DNA of 64,000 nucleotides from Alloprevotella tannerae ATCC 51259. GTDB taxonomy: Bacteria > Bacteroidota > Bacteroidia > Bacteroidales > Bacteroidaceae. A program made the position numbers and the translations under genes. Positions 61,802-64,000 of this stretch are shown in pieces; the stretch's first letter is position 1; the number at the start of each line of letters is the position of its first letter. The notes under the pieces are model-generated. The model was not told the origin of the DNA. It saw nothing but the letters and a program-made list of their open reading frames with translations, and made no database searches. The stretch is from assembly GCF_000159995.1 (NCBI RefSeq), contig NZ_GG700642.1, positions 770,395-834,394 on the forward strand. Reading direction: 5' to 3'.

Positions 61802-61837
61802 GCGGAGGCGCGGAGTGTGTTGCGGCGGGGAGGTCCG

Positions 61838-61880
61838 GGCGGTGTTTTATCCCTAAATCTGCGATAAAATCGCCGTTTTT
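61838..61880 (+). terminator. second terminator, downstream of array J
   Basis: ggcggtgttttatc and gataaaatcgccg form a stem followed by seven T. As after array F, only the array lies between the two terminators. Confidence 0.75.
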
Positions 61881-61924
61881 TTGAGTTTTTTTCATTTTCG
61901 CATCAATACATTTTCGCGTAATAT

Positions 61925-62025
61925 TTAAAGACCAACCCTATGGGGTTGTCATTGTGCTACTTTCTGATGCAGGGTTGACGCACAGCGTCAACCCTGCCCT
62001 GCCAAAAGACTAACCCCGATGGGGG
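61925..62025. repeat. palindromic repeat element, copy P4 (reverse orientation)
   Basis: Almost identical to P3: gaccaaccctatggggttg, agggttgacgcacagcgtcaaccct, actaaccccgatgggg. It closes the duplicated HU module. Confidence 0.8.
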
Positions 62026-62102
62026 TATTTGTGAATGGAAGAAAAACAGCAATCATTATGGCCTAAGACAACTAAATCGAAAAAGACCCGACGCGTACAA
62101 AA

Positions 62103-62138
62103 AAAACGAGGATGCGTCATTTTGACACATCCTCGTTT
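62103..62138 (-). terminator. terminator of the second CDC-like cluster
   Basis: aaacgaggatg and catcctcgttt form a stem followed by a run of eight T on the minus strand. Confidence 0.88.
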
Positions 62139-62141
62139 CGA

Positions 62142-62392
62142 GGTCTATGGTTGGGATGGGAGCAAGCGTTTCTTACACGGAATAGATTTCGAGCAACTGA
62201 TTGTATTCGTCCGCTACGAAGTCTGTTGAAATCGTTTACAAAGCCGTGCTCTTCTCTTGCGGTAATTTTACCTGCTCAAGTTCCTTATAGTACTCCCGTG
62301 CACCCCCACTGCTTCAAGCCGATAAGAACGGCAGGAGCAAAACGTGGCTGCAATACCCAAACGCTTTTTGGATTGAATCCTTTATTACTTAA
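62142..62392 (-). pseudogene. decayed remnant of a CDC-like lipoprotein A gene
   Basis: Read on the minus strand, this segment aligns with the first 80 codons of gene A: shared runs include ggtattgcagcc, gcaagagaagag and atcagttgctc. In one frame it reads DEYNQLLEIYSV, stop, ETLAPI, against DGYHQLLQVYTVQETLDPI in gene A, a CAA-to-TAA change. Several indels break the earlier frame. The remaining 300 codons are gone, replaced by the terminator. The second cluster therefore lost its A gene. Confidence 0.78.
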
Positions 62393-63500
62393 AGATCTTA
62401 TTAGCCTCAGTGTAAGTTACCTTAATTTCCACATCGTGGCCATCTACAGCAGAACGGATCTTATAACCTATAGGCGCTGCAGAATGAATTAAGTCAGCCG
62501 GGCTCGGCGCTTTGAGGAAGTTAATAAATTCATCGTAATTCGTGATATTTTTACCTAAGCTCAACGGCCCACCGGCTATCATCACTTGTATTTTATTTTC
62601 TGAGAAGAGGCGTTTTGTTTCCTTTTGATAAGAGGCACCTGCTTCTCCACCAAGCTTTTTAAAAGCAAAGTTAATACTTCCTTCTATCATTTTTTTAACT
62701 TCTTCAGCACTCTCCTCAGTTTGGATAAGCAAATTGGCTACGCGACCATAATCTACACTGCTGACATAAACGGGTTCATACTCGCCGGGTTTAACAAAAG
62801 TACCCCAATCTTCGACAGCTACCGGATCGACATTAATGCTATAAAACAACTGACGCACTTTGATCAATATATATTTCTTTTTTTGGCTCGTATTCTTACT
62901 CCAACTATAATTAAAGTTAGCCTTAATCAATCCAGCCAATATGTTAGCCTTCAAGTGAGAGCGGAAAGTCTTATTAAAACTCTCTTCTGTATTTACCTCG
63001 TGCGAAACATAGGTTAGATAAGTAGGCACGTTTTCATAGTCAATACGATCACTATTATCATTAACAAGATCGTTGACTTTCTGACGCACTTGACTCATCA
63101 CCGGCAAACTCTTAGTGTGCACAGTCAAACCTTTTCCGGGCAACGACATAGACAGTGTTATCTCTTTCGGTTCTTTGAGTACGAGCGGTGTATATTCATC
63201 ATTCAAAAGTGCTCCTCCACGCAGTACACTACCAGGGAAGATTTCTGATCTCGACTGGATGAGTTCAGCAGGGTCAAGCGATTGCTGTTTTCTAACAACT
63301 TGAATATACTCGCGCTTGTCGCCTTGCACATTATCGGTCGGCGTTTCGCTTTCTACGACGTCTTTTAGCGTTTTGAACTCGACCTTCTTCATATCCGGCA
63401 AGCTAGGCGAATCGGGCGTGTCATTGTTGTTACAACTTGCAGCTAAAAGGCCCAAGAACAGAGCGCAAGCTGCATTACCAAATAATTTCATACTTTTCAT
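62385..63500 (-). CDS. CDC-like lipoprotein B, paralogue
   Basis: 371 residues, the same length as the protein at 58364 and about 85% identical, including lipobox LAASC, EIFPGSVLRGGALL, EPVYVSSVDYGRVANLLIQT and the glycine pair in MIAGGPLSLG. Substitutions concentrate in the loop regions (for example DSPSLPDMKK for DGPNKGDMKR). It also stops before domain 4. It is 33 bp downstream of the paralogue of gene C instead of overlapping it. Confidence 0.85.
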   Translation of the reverse strand: MKSMKLFGNAACALFLGLLAASCNNNDTPDSPSLPDMKKVEFKTLKDVVESETPTDNVQGDKREYIQVVRKQQSLDPAELIQSRSEIFPGSVLRGGALLNDEYTPLVLKEPKEITLSMSLPGKGLTVHTKSLPVMSQVRQKVNDLVNDNSDRIDYENVPTYLTYVSHEVNTEESFNKTFRSHLKANILAGLIKANFNYSWSKNTSQKKKYILIKVRQLFYSINVDPVAVEDWGTFVKPGEYEPVYVSSVDYGRVANLLIQTEESAEEVKKMIEGSINFAFKKLGGEAGASYQKETKRLFSENKIQVMIAGGPLSLGKNITNYDEFINFLKAPSPADLIHSAAPIGYKIRSAVDGHDVEIKVTYTEANKIFK

Positions 63501-63533
63501 TGTTTTGTTTGGTTGAGTTATACTTAATGTTGT

Positions 63534-64000
63534 TTATCGTTTTTCTAATTTCAACTTCTTGTATTGGAATGATGTCGGTGTCGGGTTATCTTTTGAAGTT
63601 ATGTTCAAGACAAAGTTGGACACAAAAAGATTCTTAACCTCCGGAGCACGCCTTTTTTGTCCAGGGCCTTCAAGAAAGCACTGCGCCTCCCCACCTTGGA
63701 ATGTTCCACTATGCTCTTTCTCGTCATAAATAATCCGATAACCATAAGATCGCCCATTAGAAGATGAGCCAGAATTCTTAAATAATTGGTCTGTATTAAA
63801 TTCGCCACATCTTACTTTGAAATAGAAATCATTTCGGTAGCGCTTTCTCTTGTATTTATTCTCTTGGAACCACAGCTCGATACGCAAGACATTAAACAAG
63901 ACAGGTTGATGCGTAATCTTACCCTTGGGTTTCCCATCTACGCGACGTTGGATTTTCAGATCGTGGATAAACGTTCCATCTGACATCGTTATGTATTTAA
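63534..64000 (-). CDS. accessory lipoprotein C, paralogue (5' part outside the window)
   Basis: The C-terminal 155 codons are visible; the frame is open to the window edge. It matches the protein at 59476 through GTFIHDLKIQRRVDGKPKGKITHQ-type and NDFYFKVRCGEFNTDQLF blocks and the GTFQGGEAQCFLEGP segment. An internal ATG at 63986 is not the true start. Divergence from its paralogue is larger than for the B pair. Confidence 0.82.
   Translation of the reverse strand, partial: KYITMSDGTFIHDLKIQRRVDGKPKGKITHQPVLFNVLRIELWFQENKYKRKRYRNDFYFKVRCGEFNTDQLFKNSGSSSNGRSYGYRIIYDEKEHSGTFQGGEAQCFLEGPGQKRRAPEVKNLFVSNFVLNITSKDNPTPTSFQYKKLKLEKR

Overview
This window comes from a Bacteroidales chromosome, most likely a Prevotella- or Alloprevotella-like member of the Prevotellaceae; the species cannot be named from sequence alone. 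The signs are Bacteroidota promoters (TTTG, about 19 bases, TAnnTTTG), absence of clear Shine-Dalgarno sites, secreted proteins with Por/T9SS-type C-terminal tails, a BspA-like leucine-rich-repeat protein, a C10 (streptopain-type) protease, a DPP IV-type S9 peptidase and HU-related proteins. Base composition is mixed: housekeeping genes are GC-richer, accessory genes and spacers AT-richer.

Layout. 1-7.3 kb, minus strand: a partial Crp/Fnr regulator, a C10 protease lipoprotein with a small lipoprotein partner, a SsuABC/TauABC-like ABC importer and a copper P-type ATPase. 8-9.8 kb, plus strand: a two-gene unit of a small protein and a cytosolic caspase-like protease sharing an NWGH motif. 10-13 kb: a secreted PCMD-type protein with a small partner. 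13-17.5 kb: housekeeping genes (acyltransferase, rpsO, pyrE, prmC, ribD). 17.5-20 kb: a run of small genes resembling toxin-immunity genes without toxins. 20.6-29 kb: a membrane protein, a BspA-like protein and a giant T9SS-type surface protein. 30 kb: an HU-related gene followed by a 22-bp array and palindromic repeats. 31.8-36.8 kb: an RNA methyltransferase, a dipeptidyl peptidase, RidA and a LOG-family protein. 37.3-39.8 kb: a small exported peptide translationally coupled to an outer-membrane barrel. 40-46.4 kb: the division/cell-wall operon murG-murC-ftsQ-ftsA-ftsZ. 46.8-56 kb: rlpA, a WYL regulator, a YgjP-like metallopeptidase, tRNA-Gln, an S41 protease, coaD, parE and a GNAT-like protein. 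57-64 kb: two copies of a lipoprotein operon related to cholesterol-dependent cytolysins (CDC), flanking a second copy of the HU module; one gene of the second copy has decayed.

The most unusual signal is not a gene. Nine intergenic regions hold arrays of 4-7 imperfect dyads, each with a centre-to-centre step of 22 bp (21 bp in one), while the dyad sequence differs from array to array. In the four arrays of one sequence family the half-sites look reshuffled around a CTATAG/CTTAGG/CCTAAG core. Three of these arrays sit between two terminator-like hairpins, and two of them follow duplicated HU-related genes. I know of no named element with this architecture. The CDC-like lipoprotein operon without a membrane-binding domain 4 and the caspase-like two-gene unit are the other main candidates for undescribed systems.
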